Assembly (NCBI GenBank): GCA_030597345.1
Contig: JAUVSA010000088.1
Location: 1 to 8,261, forward strand
Direction of reading: 5' to 3'
Length of the DNA: 8,261 nt
DNA from: Bacillota bacterium
GTDB taxonomy: Bacteria > Armatimonadota > Hebobacteria > Hebobacterales > Hebobacteraceae
The stretch's first letter is position 1. Each line of letters opens with the position of its first letter. Made by a program: the position numbers and the translations under genes. This document shows, one piece after another, positions 1 to 6,206 of this stretch. The notes under the pieces were generated by a model. That model saw only the letters and a program-made list of their open reading frames with translations. It did not search any database and was not told the DNA's origin.

Positions 1-7
1 CGGCAAC

Positions 8-25
8 CGCCCCGGGGACGGGGCG
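8..25. terminator. GC-rich hairpin after the left-hand CDS
   Basis: A 6-bp inverted repeat (CGCCCC at 8-13, GGGGCG at 20-25) with a 6-nt loop lies just beyond the TAA stop (34-36) of the minus-strand gene. It could act as a terminator or a 3' stabilising hairpin. No T-run follows on the minus strand within the window, so intrinsic termination is not demonstrated. Confidence 0.3.
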
Positions 26-33
26 CCCACAGC

Positions 34-1236
34 TTAGGCCGAGACGGTGGTCTTGCCGGACCGCAGATCGAAGGCCAGCACAATATCCTCCCCGTGCCTT
101 GCCCACCTGCCGGGCTGGAGGGAGAGGGGATCGCTGACTTCGCGCAGCGGCTTGCCGTTCACCCGCCAATCGGCCTGCCTCGCGCGCGAGAGCCGAAGGG
201 TGAAGCTGGGGCATGGGATCGGCGACCAAATCCGGCAGCCGTCCTCGGCCGCCTCGATCTTCGCCATCTCCCTTGCCATCCAGTAGCGGGCGATCTCGCT
301 CGTCTTCATCCAGATGATGTTCGGGAGCTGGTTGAGGCGCCCGACGACGGTCTTGAAGATGTTGAAGCCGATCTCTTCTCCCTGGAAATAGAACCCCGGC
401 CAGTGCGAGACCATCACCGCCGGGCACCCTGCCGCGATCAGCTCCGGCATGCGCCCTCCCTGCAGATCCTCCGTGATGCACATGTCGGGCGAGTGGATGG
501 CGCCGCGGTTGTTTCCCTCCCAGCCCGCAAACCAATCACCGGTGCCGGCGACGATCCCGACACAGCACTCGCCCTTCTCTTTGTCGAGCGAGTAGAGCTT
601 GGGGTAGGCCAGCGCCTTCTCCTCCACTTCGCAGAAGAAGAACGGCGTCGGGTTGCCGTTGACCTCCTTCTGCGCCTGCAGAGCGGCCTCACCGTAGGCG
701 TTGAGGTCGGCGCTGCCGAAGGCGCCAGGGCTGGTCACACCCTCTGCAGGGATGTCGATGTTGTGGAGGATCCGAAGCGCGGCGGCGATGTAGGGGCCGA
801 GGACCTCGGCCGGGATCGGCCGCTCGGCCCATTCGCTCTGCTCCCACTCATCGGTCATGGTCCAGTCGGAAAGGTCCACCACCTGGCAGTGGGTGATCAT
901 CTCCGGGGTGAAGTCGAAGTTCGGCCAGATGGTCTCCTTCGCCGCGTCGATCCACTCGTCCAGGTGGGCCTTCGAGAAGCCCGGAAGCCCGAGGTCAATG
1001 GTCCCGAGGCCGCCCGGCATGGGAACGAAGCTGAACTTGCCCTTCACTCCCTGCTCCGCGCACCATTCGCCGAACTTGCGCGCGAAGCTCTCCGGGATCT
1101 CGACGGGCATGTCGGCGGTAGAGCGCTTCTCTCGCAGTTTGATCCAGAAGTGGCTGAGATTGACGAGGGGACACGAGTCGTCGAGGATCATGCTCACCGG
1201 CACGCGGCAGAGGGGGTTCTCGATCTTCACTTGCAT
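34..1236 (-). CDS. Uncharacterised 400-aa protein, possibly NodB/polysaccharide-deacetylase-like
   Basis: The product is probably a cytoplasmic 400-residue protein: it has no signal peptide or membrane segment. I chose the ATG at 1236 because GAGG lies 6 nt upstream; the open frame runs 16 codons further, but that stretch is Arg-rich and looks non-coding. Near the N-terminus, residues 12-23 (a hydrophobic strand ending ILDDSCP) resemble the first strand and Asp pair of NodB-type (CE4) barrels. GVTSPGAFG at 167-175 and SHWPGF at 277-282 look like further conserved loop motifs. Trp residues are frequent (W31, W58, W95, W104, W125). The last ~60 residues (about 340-400) look like a small beta-rich C-terminal domain. 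I recall similar uncharacterised proteins from environmental bacteria, but no substrate or reaction is established. The gene stands alone, separated from the SRP RNA by a palindrome. The coding call is firm; the fold assignment is tentative. Confidence 0.8.
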   Translation of the reverse strand: MQVKIENPLCRVPVSMILDDSCPLVNLSHFWIKLREKRSTADMPVEIPESFARKFGEWCAEQGVKGKFSFVPMPGGLGTIDLGLPGFSKAHLDEWIDAAKETIWPNFDFTPEMITHCQVVDLSDWTMTDEWEQSEWAERPIPAEVLGPYIAAALRILHNIDIPAEGVTSPGAFGSADLNAYGEAALQAQKEVNGNPTPFFFCEVEEKALAYPKLYSLDKEKGECCVGIVAGTGDWFAGWEGNNRGAIHSPDMCITEDLQGGRMPELIAAGCPAVMVSHWPGFYFQGEEIGFNIFKTVVGRLNQLPNIIWMKTSEIARYWMAREMAKIEAAEDGCRIWSPIPCPSFTLRLSRARQADWRVNGKPLREVSDPLSLQPGRWARHGEDIVLAFDLRSGKTTVSA

Positions 1237-1287
1237 GTTCGTCCTCGCAGCACGCCGGCCGGGCCTCTCGGCCCGGCCGCGCATTGA

Positions 1288-1314
1288 CGTAGGGCAGGAG
1301 AGCGTCTCCTGCCC
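1288..1314 (-). repeat. GC-rich palindromic repeat, copy 1
   Basis: A perfect 10-bp inverted repeat (GGGCAGGAGA at 1292-1301, TCTCCTGCCC at 1305-1314) with a 3-nt loop, followed on the minus strand by TACG. It starts 9 nt beyond the 3' end of the SRP RNA, so it may act as a terminator or 3' processing hairpin for that RNA, although no T-run follows. A closely related unit in the opposite orientation lies between two tRNA genes at 7144-7168 and shares the TCCTGCCCTACG flank. This suggests a dispersed element rather than a simple terminator. Confidence 0.6.
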
Positions 1315-1323
1315 AAGACATTA

Positions 1324-1597
1324 GGTGATCGTGCACCCGCCGTCGAACACATCACCCAGGCGGAATGAGCGCAGCCAGCTCGGGTCGGACGGTCTGCGGC
1401 ACGCGGGATCGGCTGCTTACCGCTGCTTCCTTCCGGACCTGACGGGATTGGCAGTTCACCCGCTGCGCAGGGCCCGGCCGTCAACACCGCTTACGCTCCC
1501 CAGGCCCCGAACGACGCGCCCTCGGGCGGGAATTCGACCCCGCTATAGCGGATTGCGGGTACAGGGCACCGCTAGCTCCCCATCTAGCACGATCACC
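1324..1597 (-). ncRNA. ffs: Large bacterial signal recognition particle RNA (4.5S/6S type with Alu domain)
   Basis: This is the RNA scaffold of the signal recognition particle, which binds Ffh and targets nascent membrane and secreted proteins. The universally conserved Ffh-binding apical hairpin GGTCCGGAAGGAAGCAGC (minus strand, about 1422-1440), with its GGAA tetraloop, is intact. Supporting arms include CTGCG/CGCAG and GACGG/CCGTC around 1388-1482. The 5' Alu-domain region (minus strand, 1581 to 1520) holds the GTGCCCTGTACCCGCAATCC block and the CCGCTATAGCGG hairpin typical of the long bacterial form. The ends are set by a perfect 11-bp terminal helix: GGTGATCGTGC at the 5' end (1597-1587) pairs with GCACGATCACC at the 3' end (1334-1324). 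The resulting 274 nt is normal for the long class and far above the ~114 nt of the E. coli form. Confidence 0.95.
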
Positions 1598-1606
1598 AAA
1601 CCTTTC

Positions 1607-1614
1607 AGACTATC
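1607..1614 (-). promoter_or_regulatory. Possible extended -10 promoter of the SRP RNA
   Basis: On the minus strand, TGATAGTCT contains a -10-like hexamer (TAGTCT, 1612-1607) preceded by a TGn extension. It ends 9 nt before the inferred 5' end of the SRP RNA, the expected distance to a start site. I see no convincing -35 hexamer in the G-rich sequence upstream, so this is a weak call based mainly on position. Confidence 0.35.
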
Positions 1615-1638
1615 ACGCCGCCCCACCCCTCTGCTCGC

Positions 1639-2214
1639 TCAGTCCTCTTCCTCCTCCTGCTCCTCCTGCCGGCTCAGGATGATGTGGGTCTCGTCTTCCG
1701 GCTTCTGGCGGCTGATCATGATGACCCTCTGGACGTCCTCCCCCTCCAGCACCATCTGCACCATCCGGCTCCCATCGCTCGACATGTCCATCGCAGTCCT
1801 CACCCCGGCCGCCTTGTCTTCGTAGAAGGCCTTCACTTTGTCCACAGAGTCCGGGGTCGTGAAGTATGCCTGGGTGAAGCTCGGCCCTTCCTCGCCAGTC
1901 GCGCTCGACGCGATCGTCTGCCCCGTCGTAGCGCCGGGGTAGAACGGCAGCCCAAGCTCCTCCTCTGTGATCTTCGCTTCGGTGCCGAAGGCGACCGTGC
2001 CCTCCTCGGTCGTGAGGGTCCCGCTCATCTCGCCGCCCTTGAATTCGAGCTTCCCCTCCCCTTCTTCGCCCTCGAAAGTGACCTCCGTCTTGCCGGCCCG
2101 TTCCCTGACCGTCACCTCGCCGCCAGGCGTCTGAACGGTCTGCTTCCGGCCGCAGCCGGTCGCCATCCCGGCGATCATCGCCGCACACAACAATAACACC
2201 CAGATTATCCGCAT
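1639..2214 (-). CDS. Small lipoprotein of unknown function
   Basis: A 191-aa predicted lipoprotein. The N-terminus has two positively charged or polar residues, a hydrophobic stretch (residues 3-17) and a lipobox ATGC with the acylated Cys at position 21, so the mature protein should be anchored to a membrane. The ATG at 2214 is preceded by GGGAGGA at 6-nt spacing; a TTG six codons upstream lies before that RBS and is rejected. After a charged, Gly- and Glu-rich region (30-85), the segment LPFYPGA (89-95) and residues 119-182 (TPDSVDKVKAFYEDK, then strands) look like a compact domain. That layout, a conserved 'pYPGA' opening followed by a 'vdkVkaFY' helix, occurs in assorted uncharacterised lipoproteins. 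The C-terminus is very acidic (EEQEEEED). No enzyme motif is visible. Gaps of 180 bp on one side and about 40 bp to the SRP RNA on the other suggest a monocistronic gene. Confidence 0.85.
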   Translation of the reverse strand: MRIIWVLLLCAAMIAGMATGCGRKQTVQTPGGEVTVRERAGKTEVTFEGEEGEGKLEFKGGEMSGTLTTEEGTVAFGTEAKITEEELGLPFYPGATTGQTIASSATGEEGPSFTQAYFTTPDSVDKVKAFYEDKAAGVRTAMDMSSDGSRMVQMVLEGEDVQRVIMISRQKPEDETHIILSRQEEQEEEED

Positions 2215-2394
2215 CGACAATCCTCCCGCCAACCGTGTGGGCCGCGCGGCGCGCCTGCCCTCGTGCGTCCCCCGCGCCGCCGGGCCCCCATCAGGGTTCT
2301 GCGCGACCGCGGCGATTTCCCCCTCCGGCCATGTGGGACCACAGCACCCGCGGGCGGCGAGCCGAAGCCCGTCCGAGTCGAAATGCTGTCCTGG

Positions 2395-3216
2395 TCAGTG
2401 GTGATCGTGTTCGTGCACGTGGAGATGGCTGTGGGGGTGGATGTGGAGCACGCCGTCGTGAATGTGTGCGTGCTCGTGGACGAGGTTCACGCTGAGCAGC
2501 AGTTCGAGGTCGCGGAGAATCGCCAGCGGCGGCCCCTCGGCGGCAATCCGGTGATCTTCTCCCAGGACCACGACGCGGTCCGCGATCTCCTCCGCGACGT
2601 GCAAGTCGTGGGTGGACGTCACCAATGTCTTCCCCATCCCGCGCAGCTCCTCCGCCAGCTCGACGAACCAGCGCTGCAGGCGCGGGTCCAGCGCCGCGGT
2701 CGGCTCGTCCAGGAGAAGCACCTCGGGCGAGACCGCGAGCAGCACAGCAAGGGCCACCTTCTTCTTCTCTCCCCCGCTCAGAGCGTGCGGCGACTGCTGG
2801 GCCACTGCTCGCAACTCCAGCAGTTTGAGCATCTCGTCTACGCGCCGCCGAACGTCGAGTTCTGACAGGTCCAACTGGAGTGGCCCGAACGCGATCTCAT
2901 CGTACACCGTGGCATTGAAGAGCATCGCGTCCGTGTCCTGAAACAGGACGCCAACCCGCTGCCGAAATGCGCGGGCGAATTCGCCGTCGCGCAGCGCGCT
3001 CTCCGTCAGCACCGTGCCGAACGCCTCCACCGATCCCTCGCTCGGGAACATGAGCCCCGCAAGCAGGTGCAGCAGCGTGGACTTGCCGCTCGCGTGGGCC
3101 CCGAGGAGCACAACACTCTCGCCCGGCGCCACGGTGAGGGATGCCTCCGCCAGGCCGAGGCGGCCGTCCGGATACCGATAGAAGACGGACTCGGCGCGGA
3201 ATACAGGCCTCACCAC
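2395..3216 (-). CDS. cbiO: ECF-type nickel/cobalt transporter ATPase (CbiO) with His-rich C-terminal tail
   Basis: The ATP-hydrolysing subunit, which drives Ni2+/Co2+ import with CbiM and CbiQ at the inner face of the cytoplasmic membrane. In 273 residues it has Walker A GAHASGKST (39-47), Q-loop Gln93, ABC signature LSGGE (146-150), Walker B VLLLDE (166-171) and the switch His203. The start is one of two adjacent GTG codons (3216 or 3213). The first has GGGAG at 7-nt spacing; the second overlaps the cbiQ stop as GTGA. Upstream in-frame residues are Arg-rich and lie inside cbiQ. After the usual CbiO end, residues 247-273 contain 13 histidines in 27 positions, alternating with other residues, right up to the stop codon. 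Such a tail suggests metal binding or storage at the transporter's cytoplasmic side (inference). The family assignment is secure; Ni versus Co preference cannot be read from the sequence. Confidence 0.95.
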   Translation of the reverse strand: MVRPVFRAESVFYRYPDGRLGLAEASLTVAPGESVVLLGAHASGKSTLLHLLAGLMFPSEGSVEAFGTVLTESALRDGEFARAFRQRVGVLFQDTDAMLFNATVYDEIAFGPLQLDLSELDVRRRVDEMLKLLELRAVAQQSPHALSGGEKKKVALAVLLAVSPEVLLLDEPTAALDPRLQRWFVELAEELRGMGKTLVTSTHDLHVAEEIADRVVVLGEDHRIAAEGPPLAILRDLELLLSVNLVHEHAHIHDGVLHIHPHSHLHVHEHDHH

Positions 3217-4145
3217 AGAAGGTCTCCCAACAGCACGCGATCGACCGCGAGCACTCCCACAATGGCGGCCCCGCAGGCGACAGTCCACAGCGCCTCCCGC
3301 GCTCCGAAGCGAGATTCGACCAGCGCCCTCGCCTCCCCGCGATAGCCGCGCGCGAGCATCGCCGCGTACACCCGGTCGGTGAGCTGCCGGGAGCGGGAAA
3401 ACAGATAAGCGACCCGGCCCCCGATCCAGCGATGTTCGGCCGCCAGCGACCCGGGCGAGATGGTGCGGGCCCGCTTGGCGAGGTGCATGTCATCCACCAC
3501 GCGCAGAAGAAGGAAGATATAGCGATACGTCATCGACAGGATAAGCACAAACGGCGCCGTCATGCTCGTATGGCAGGCCTTCACCAGAGCTTGCCACCGA
3601 GTGGTGAGCGTGAGTGCAACCGTGAGGAGCACCCCTACCCACACCCGCGTGATGACCAGGGCGGCGGCGGCCGCGCCCTGCCGTGTGATGGTGACTTCCC
3701 TGGGGAGGGCGACGGGGCCGACGCGAATGCCTTCCTCGGTTCGAAACAGCGTGACGATTGTCTCCCCGGGGGTGACGAAGTTGAGCGCGGCCGGGAGCGC
3801 TACTATCACGAACACCGCGGGCAGCATCCACCACACTCGGTTGAACAGCAGCCCGAGCTCGATGCGAGAGAGCGCGATGGCCGACACGGCAAATGCCCCA
3901 AGCAGCCAGAGCGACGGCAGATGGTGGAGGAAGGTGGCAGCGACCAACAGCGCCAGGATGGACAGGAGCTTGACGCGCGCGTCCAGAGATTGCAGAAACC
4001 CGGGACGGCGGGCCGCGCGCTCGGCGAACACCACGTGCTGCACCACCTCCGCGCTGTGCCGCAGGGTCCGCTCCAGGAAGGGAACCCGCCGTCGCACCGG
4101 CGCCGGCCGCGGCGCGGCCGACTCCGCGATCCAGCTAGGGAGCAC
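3210..4145 (-). CDS. cbiQ: ECF-type nickel/cobalt transporter transmembrane coupling protein (CbiQ)
   Basis: The integral membrane T-component that transmits ATPase movement to the metal-binding CbiM. In 311 aa there is a soluble N-terminal segment (1-50), then the family motif LDARVKL (54-60), hydrophobic segments around 60-75, 78-93, 105-122, 158-180, 197-215 and 286-303, and the diagnostic CbiQ coupling motif AMLARGYRG (262-270), which contacts the ATPase. I chose the GTG at 4145, preceded by GGAAGAGG; it overlaps the stop codon of the upstream PDGLE gene by 11 nt. A longer frame to 4214 lies wholly inside that gene and lacks support. CbiQ proteins are often about 225-260 aa, so this N-terminus (PFLERTL...FAERAARRPGF) is longer than the minimum form. 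It overlaps cbiO by 7 nt at its 3' end, indicating translational coupling. Confidence 0.94.
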   Translation of the reverse strand: MLPSWIAESAAPRPAPVRRRVPFLERTLRHSAEVVQHVVFAERAARRPGFLQSLDARVKLLSILALLVAATFLHHLPSLWLLGAFAVSAIALSRIELGLLFNRVWWMLPAVFVIVALPAALNFVTPGETIVTLFRTEEGIRVGPVALPREVTITRQGAAAAALVITRVWVGVLLTVALTLTTRWQALVKACHTSMTAPFVLILSMTYRYIFLLLRVVDDMHLAKRARTISPGSLAAEHRWIGGRVAYLFSRSRQLTDRVYAAMLARGYRGEARALVESRFGAREALWTVACGAAIVGVLAVDRVLLGDLLW

Positions 4146-4479
4146 GCGCCTCTTCCTTTGCCGCGAGCCAGCGTCCCAGCAGCCAGATACCCCCCGCACA
4201 CGCCAGCAGCCCACTGAGGGCCGAGCCGATGTAGGCGGCGCCCTGCACCGCCAGCGGCTTCTCCTCCCACCCCGCAGGCGCGTAGTCGGGCGCGGGCGCC
4301 CGCCAGAAGCCGGCCAGCCGCGCCAGACCCCGCGGCAGGAAGCCTACCTCCTCGGCCAGGTCCTCCGGGCCCCATTCGCCCCATGCGTCCCCTGCTCGTA
4401 GGCGCTCGGGCAGCCAGATCCCCACCGGCGTCAGCAGCGCGAGAATGACCACGATGATCCAGAGACGCCGAGTCTTCAT
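4135..4479 (-). CDS. PDGLE-domain membrane protein, CbiN-like small subunit of the nickel/cobalt importer
   Basis: A 114-aa protein with one hydrophobic segment near each end (residues 6-23 and 79-102) and an extracytoplasmic loop between them, the topology of CbiN/NikN-type accessory subunits needed for metal loading of CbiM. The loop holds AWGEWGPEDL (32-41) and VGFLPRGL (45-52), matching the PDGLE-domain consensus, in which an acidic/Trp stretch precedes a 'GyvPeGl' motif. The ATG at 4479 overlaps the cbiM stop as ATGA, fixing the start; the long frame extending to 5292 is antisense or out-of-frame reading through cbiM. The gene's stop lies 11 nt inside cbiQ. Its position between cbiM and cbiQ is the usual one for this subunit. 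The family is recognised from the layout and motif; the loading role is known for CbiN/NikN relatives and is inferred here. Confidence 0.88.
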   Translation of the reverse strand: MKTRRLWIIVVILALLTPVGIWLPERLRAGDAWGEWGPEDLAEEVGFLPRGLARLAGFWRAPAPDYAPAGWEEKPLAVQGAAYIGSALSGLLACAGGIWLLGRWLAAKEEARAP

Positions 4480-5174
4480 GGCGTTCCGTGTCCCTTCACA
4501 GTCGCGGGCGCCACCAGCTCCGGCTCCGTGCGAGCGAGATATGCCACCGCCCCTGCCGTCACCGCGGCCTCCACCAGTCCGAAGATCAGCAGATGCTCCG
4601 CCGCCATCACCGGAACGGCGATGTTGAGCCCAAAGGGACAGGAGAGAGGGCGGCCGTCCGGCCCGCTGGCGATGATCGGCTGAAGGCCGAACATGACCGC
4701 GGTGGTGAGGGCGGCTGCGTTGATGCCCACGTAACCGGCCAGCGCGGCGGCGACAGTCCGTCTGACCGACCGCGCGGCCGCGCCGATCGCCACGAGCCGA
4801 TAGACGCCGTAGCTGACGAACGGCATGACGAATGCCATGTTGAAGCAGTTCGCAGCGAGCGCGGTTATGCCTCCATCCCCGAACACGAAAGCCTGCACCG
4901 CCAGCACCACCGACACCGCCAGCACCGCCGCCCACGGCCCGAGCAGGATGGCGATGAGCGGCGCTCCCGTGGCGTGCCCGGTCGAGCCTCCGGGGATCGG
5001 CACATTGAACATCATGATCACGAAGCTGAAGGCCGCCCCGATGGCGAGCAGCGGCACCAGCCGCGCGCTCAGGCCCCGCCGCAGCCTGCGGCCGGCGACC
5101 ACCCAGACCGGAAGCATCGCCGCCCAGGCCGCGCCGTAGGTGTGAGGTCCTAGGTATCCTTCTGGTATGTGCAT
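4476..5174 (-). CDS. cbiM: ECF-type nickel/cobalt transporter substrate-binding membrane protein (CbiM/NikM)
   Basis: The membrane S-component that binds the metal ion. The 232-aa protein opens with MHIPEGYLGP, the invariant CbiM/NikM N-terminus in which the amino group and His2 coordinate Ni2+/Co2+. His67 in STGHATGAP (64-72) falls at the same number as the second ligand His known from the NikM2 structure. FGDGGITALAANCFNMA (98-114) is another strongly conserved family stretch. About six hydrophobic segments cover most of the chain. The start must be the ATG at 5174, since the free N-terminus is part of the metal site; notably no good Shine-Dalgarno precedes it (only GGACAGCAGCGGC). It is the first gene of the four-gene operon and ends in an ATGA overlap with the PDGLE gene. 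Confidence 0.96.
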   Translation of the reverse strand: MHIPEGYLGPHTYGAAWAAMLPVWVVAGRRLRRGLSARLVPLLAIGAAFSFVIMMFNVPIPGGSTGHATGAPLIAILLGPWAAVLAVSVVLAVQAFVFGDGGITALAANCFNMAFVMPFVSYGVYRLVAIGAAARSVRRTVAAALAGYVGINAAALTTAVMFGLQPIIASGPDGRPLSCPFGLNIAVPVMAAEHLLIFGLVEAAVTAGAVAYLARTEPELVAPATVKGHGTP

Positions 5175-5310
5175 GCCGCTGCTGTCCGCGCGCCCACCTG
5201 ATGACTGATGCTACAATTCTGCATTTCGTAATACGCGCCTGCCTCTCGGGGAGGATAATAGGCGTGTCTGGTCGTAGACGGCCGCGGTGCACCCACGGAA
5301 GGAGGCCGGA
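5175..5310. promoter_or_regulatory. Divergent intergenic region with inverted repeats
   Basis: This 136-bp gap separates the leftward metal-importer operon from the rightward isomerase-like gene and should hold both promoters. It contains the spaced inverted repeat ATGC-N9-GCAT (5208-5224) in the only AT-rich patch, the odd palindrome CGTAATACG (5228-5236) and a two-tier stem-loop (CGCCT 5236-5240 with AGGCG 5260-5264; CCTC 5242-5245 with GAGG 5251-5254). GATAAT (5254-5259) could be a plus-strand -10 box but lacks a -35 at the right distance. I see neither a NikR-type GTATGA...TCATAC site nor the conserved box of a cobalamin riboswitch, and the gap is short for one. Assigning any repeat as a metal-regulator operator is speculative. 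Confidence 0.4.
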
Positions 5311-6171
5311 ATGCGTTACAGCGCGACCAGTGTCATGCTGCCCGAGCTGACTTTAGAGGAGCAGGCGGCCCTGCTCCAGCGGCTCGGCTTCGATGGTATC
5401 GAGTGGCGGGTGAGACGGGTGCCGGATTCAGGGCGGGGCAAGGGCTACAGCGAGTGGGGCGAGCACAAGAACGACCTCACTCCCGAGAACTTCCTCGAGA
5501 ACGCGGCGAGGATGAAGCAAGTCGCCGCTGACCACGGCCTCGCCATCGCCGGCATCGCCAGCAATGCCCCCGCGACCGATCTGGAGCAGGTGAAGCTGCT
5601 GGCAGAGGGCGCGGCCGCTTGCGGCACGCCGTTCGTGCGGGTTGGCTGCCCCCGCGGCTACGACGGATCGGTTGACTACAACGTCCTGTACGAGGAGGCG
5701 GTGGAGGCCTACGGGACGGCGGTCGACGTGATGGCTCCATGCGGAGTGAAGGCGGCGTTGGAGATTCATGGAGGGACGATTCATCCGAGCGCATCGCTAG
5801 CGCACCGGATCGTGTCGCACTGGGGGCCGGAACGGGTGTGCGTGATCTACGATCCGCAGAACATGGTGTCGGACGGGTATGAGACGACGGAGATCGGGCT
5901 GGAGCTGCTGGGGCCTTACGTGGGACACCTCCACGTGGGCGGCCACCGGCCGGTGGAGAAGGGGAGGGACGAAGTGGGGACGGTGGAGTGGGAGTGGCCG
6001 GGAGTGCCGATGGGGGAGGGGCTGTACAGCTACCCGCGGCTGCTGAAGAAGCTCAAGGCCATGGACTACCAACACTTCATCAGCATCGAGGATTTCCGGT
6101 CCGTGCCGCCGGAGGAGAAGCTCAAGGAGGGCGTTCAGTATCTGCGCGCGGTCGAGGCAAGCCTGGACTGA
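5311..6171 (+). CDS. Sugar phosphate isomerase/epimerase family protein (xylose isomerase-like TIM barrel)
   Basis: A 286-aa cytoplasmic protein of the AP-endonuclease-2/xylose-isomerase-like TIM-barrel superfamily, whose members isomerise or epimerise sugars, inositols or related polyols using a divalent metal. The alternation of strands and helices is clear. Candidate metal ligands sit at strand ends: Glu151 (ALEIHGG), Asp181 (VIYDPQN), His207 or His209 (GHLHVGG) and Glu260 (ISIEDFR); GFDGIEWR (26-33) is the usual strand-1/2 signature. The ATG at 5311 has GGAAGGAGG about 5 nt upstream; an in-frame GTG at 5287 precedes that RBS and is rejected. It probably forms an operon with the M55 peptidase gene 35 bp downstream. 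The exact substrate cannot be told. Codon usage changes sharply inside the gene: 21 of 60 codons end in G for residues 61-120, but 42 of 60 for residues 191-250. Confidence 0.9.
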   Translation: MRYSATSVMLPELTLEEQAALLQRLGFDGIEWRVRRVPDSGRGKGYSEWGEHKNDLTPENFLENAARMKQVAADHGLAIAGIASNAPATDLEQVKLLAEGAAACGTPFVRVGCPRGYDGSVDYNVLYEEAVEAYGTAVDVMAPCGVKAALEIHGGTIHPSASLAHRIVSHWGPERVCVIYDPQNMVSDGYETTEIGLELLGPYVGHLHVGGHRPVEKGRDEVGTVEWEWPGVPMGEGLYSYPRLLKKLKAMDYQHFISIEDFRSVPPEEKLKEGVQYLRAVEASLD

Positions 6172-6206
6172 AGGCTTCAGCTTCACCCCAAAGCGAAGGA
6201 GCGAGA

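Noticed and set aside
94..1287. 397-codon plus-strand open frame antisense to the left-hand CDS
   Set aside because: It mirrors the real minus-strand gene. Its translation is rich in Arg, His, Asp and Leu with no domain, as expected for a shadow frame in GC-rich DNA.
1651..1671. Coding-strand GAG repeats as a microsatellite
   Set aside because: They encode the acidic C-terminus of the lipoprotein and are not an exact tandem repeat.
1227..1825. Open frames on both strands running through the SRP RNA
   Set aside because: The segment is a structured RNA with conserved Ffh-binding and Alu motifs; the frames have no RBS and unnatural composition.
3141..4217. 358-codon plus-strand open frame opposite cbiQ
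   Set aside because: Low-complexity Arg/Gly/Pro/His translation with no RBS; the opposite strand clearly encodes CbiQ.
4480..5292. Upstream extension of the PDGLE-protein frame
   Set aside because: It lies out of frame within cbiM, is Arg/Gly-rich, and the ATG at 4479 with its ATGA overlap is the natural start.
5175..5310. Cobalamin or Ni/Co riboswitch before cbiM
   Set aside because: I find no conserved B12-box sequence and the region is short for that riboswitch; no match to the known Ni/Co aptamer core was recognised.
5988..6206. N-terminal extension of the M55 peptidase
   Set aside because: It reads the 3' end of the preceding gene in another frame, and the ATG at 6207 has a good RBS and puts Asp8/Glu10 at family positions.
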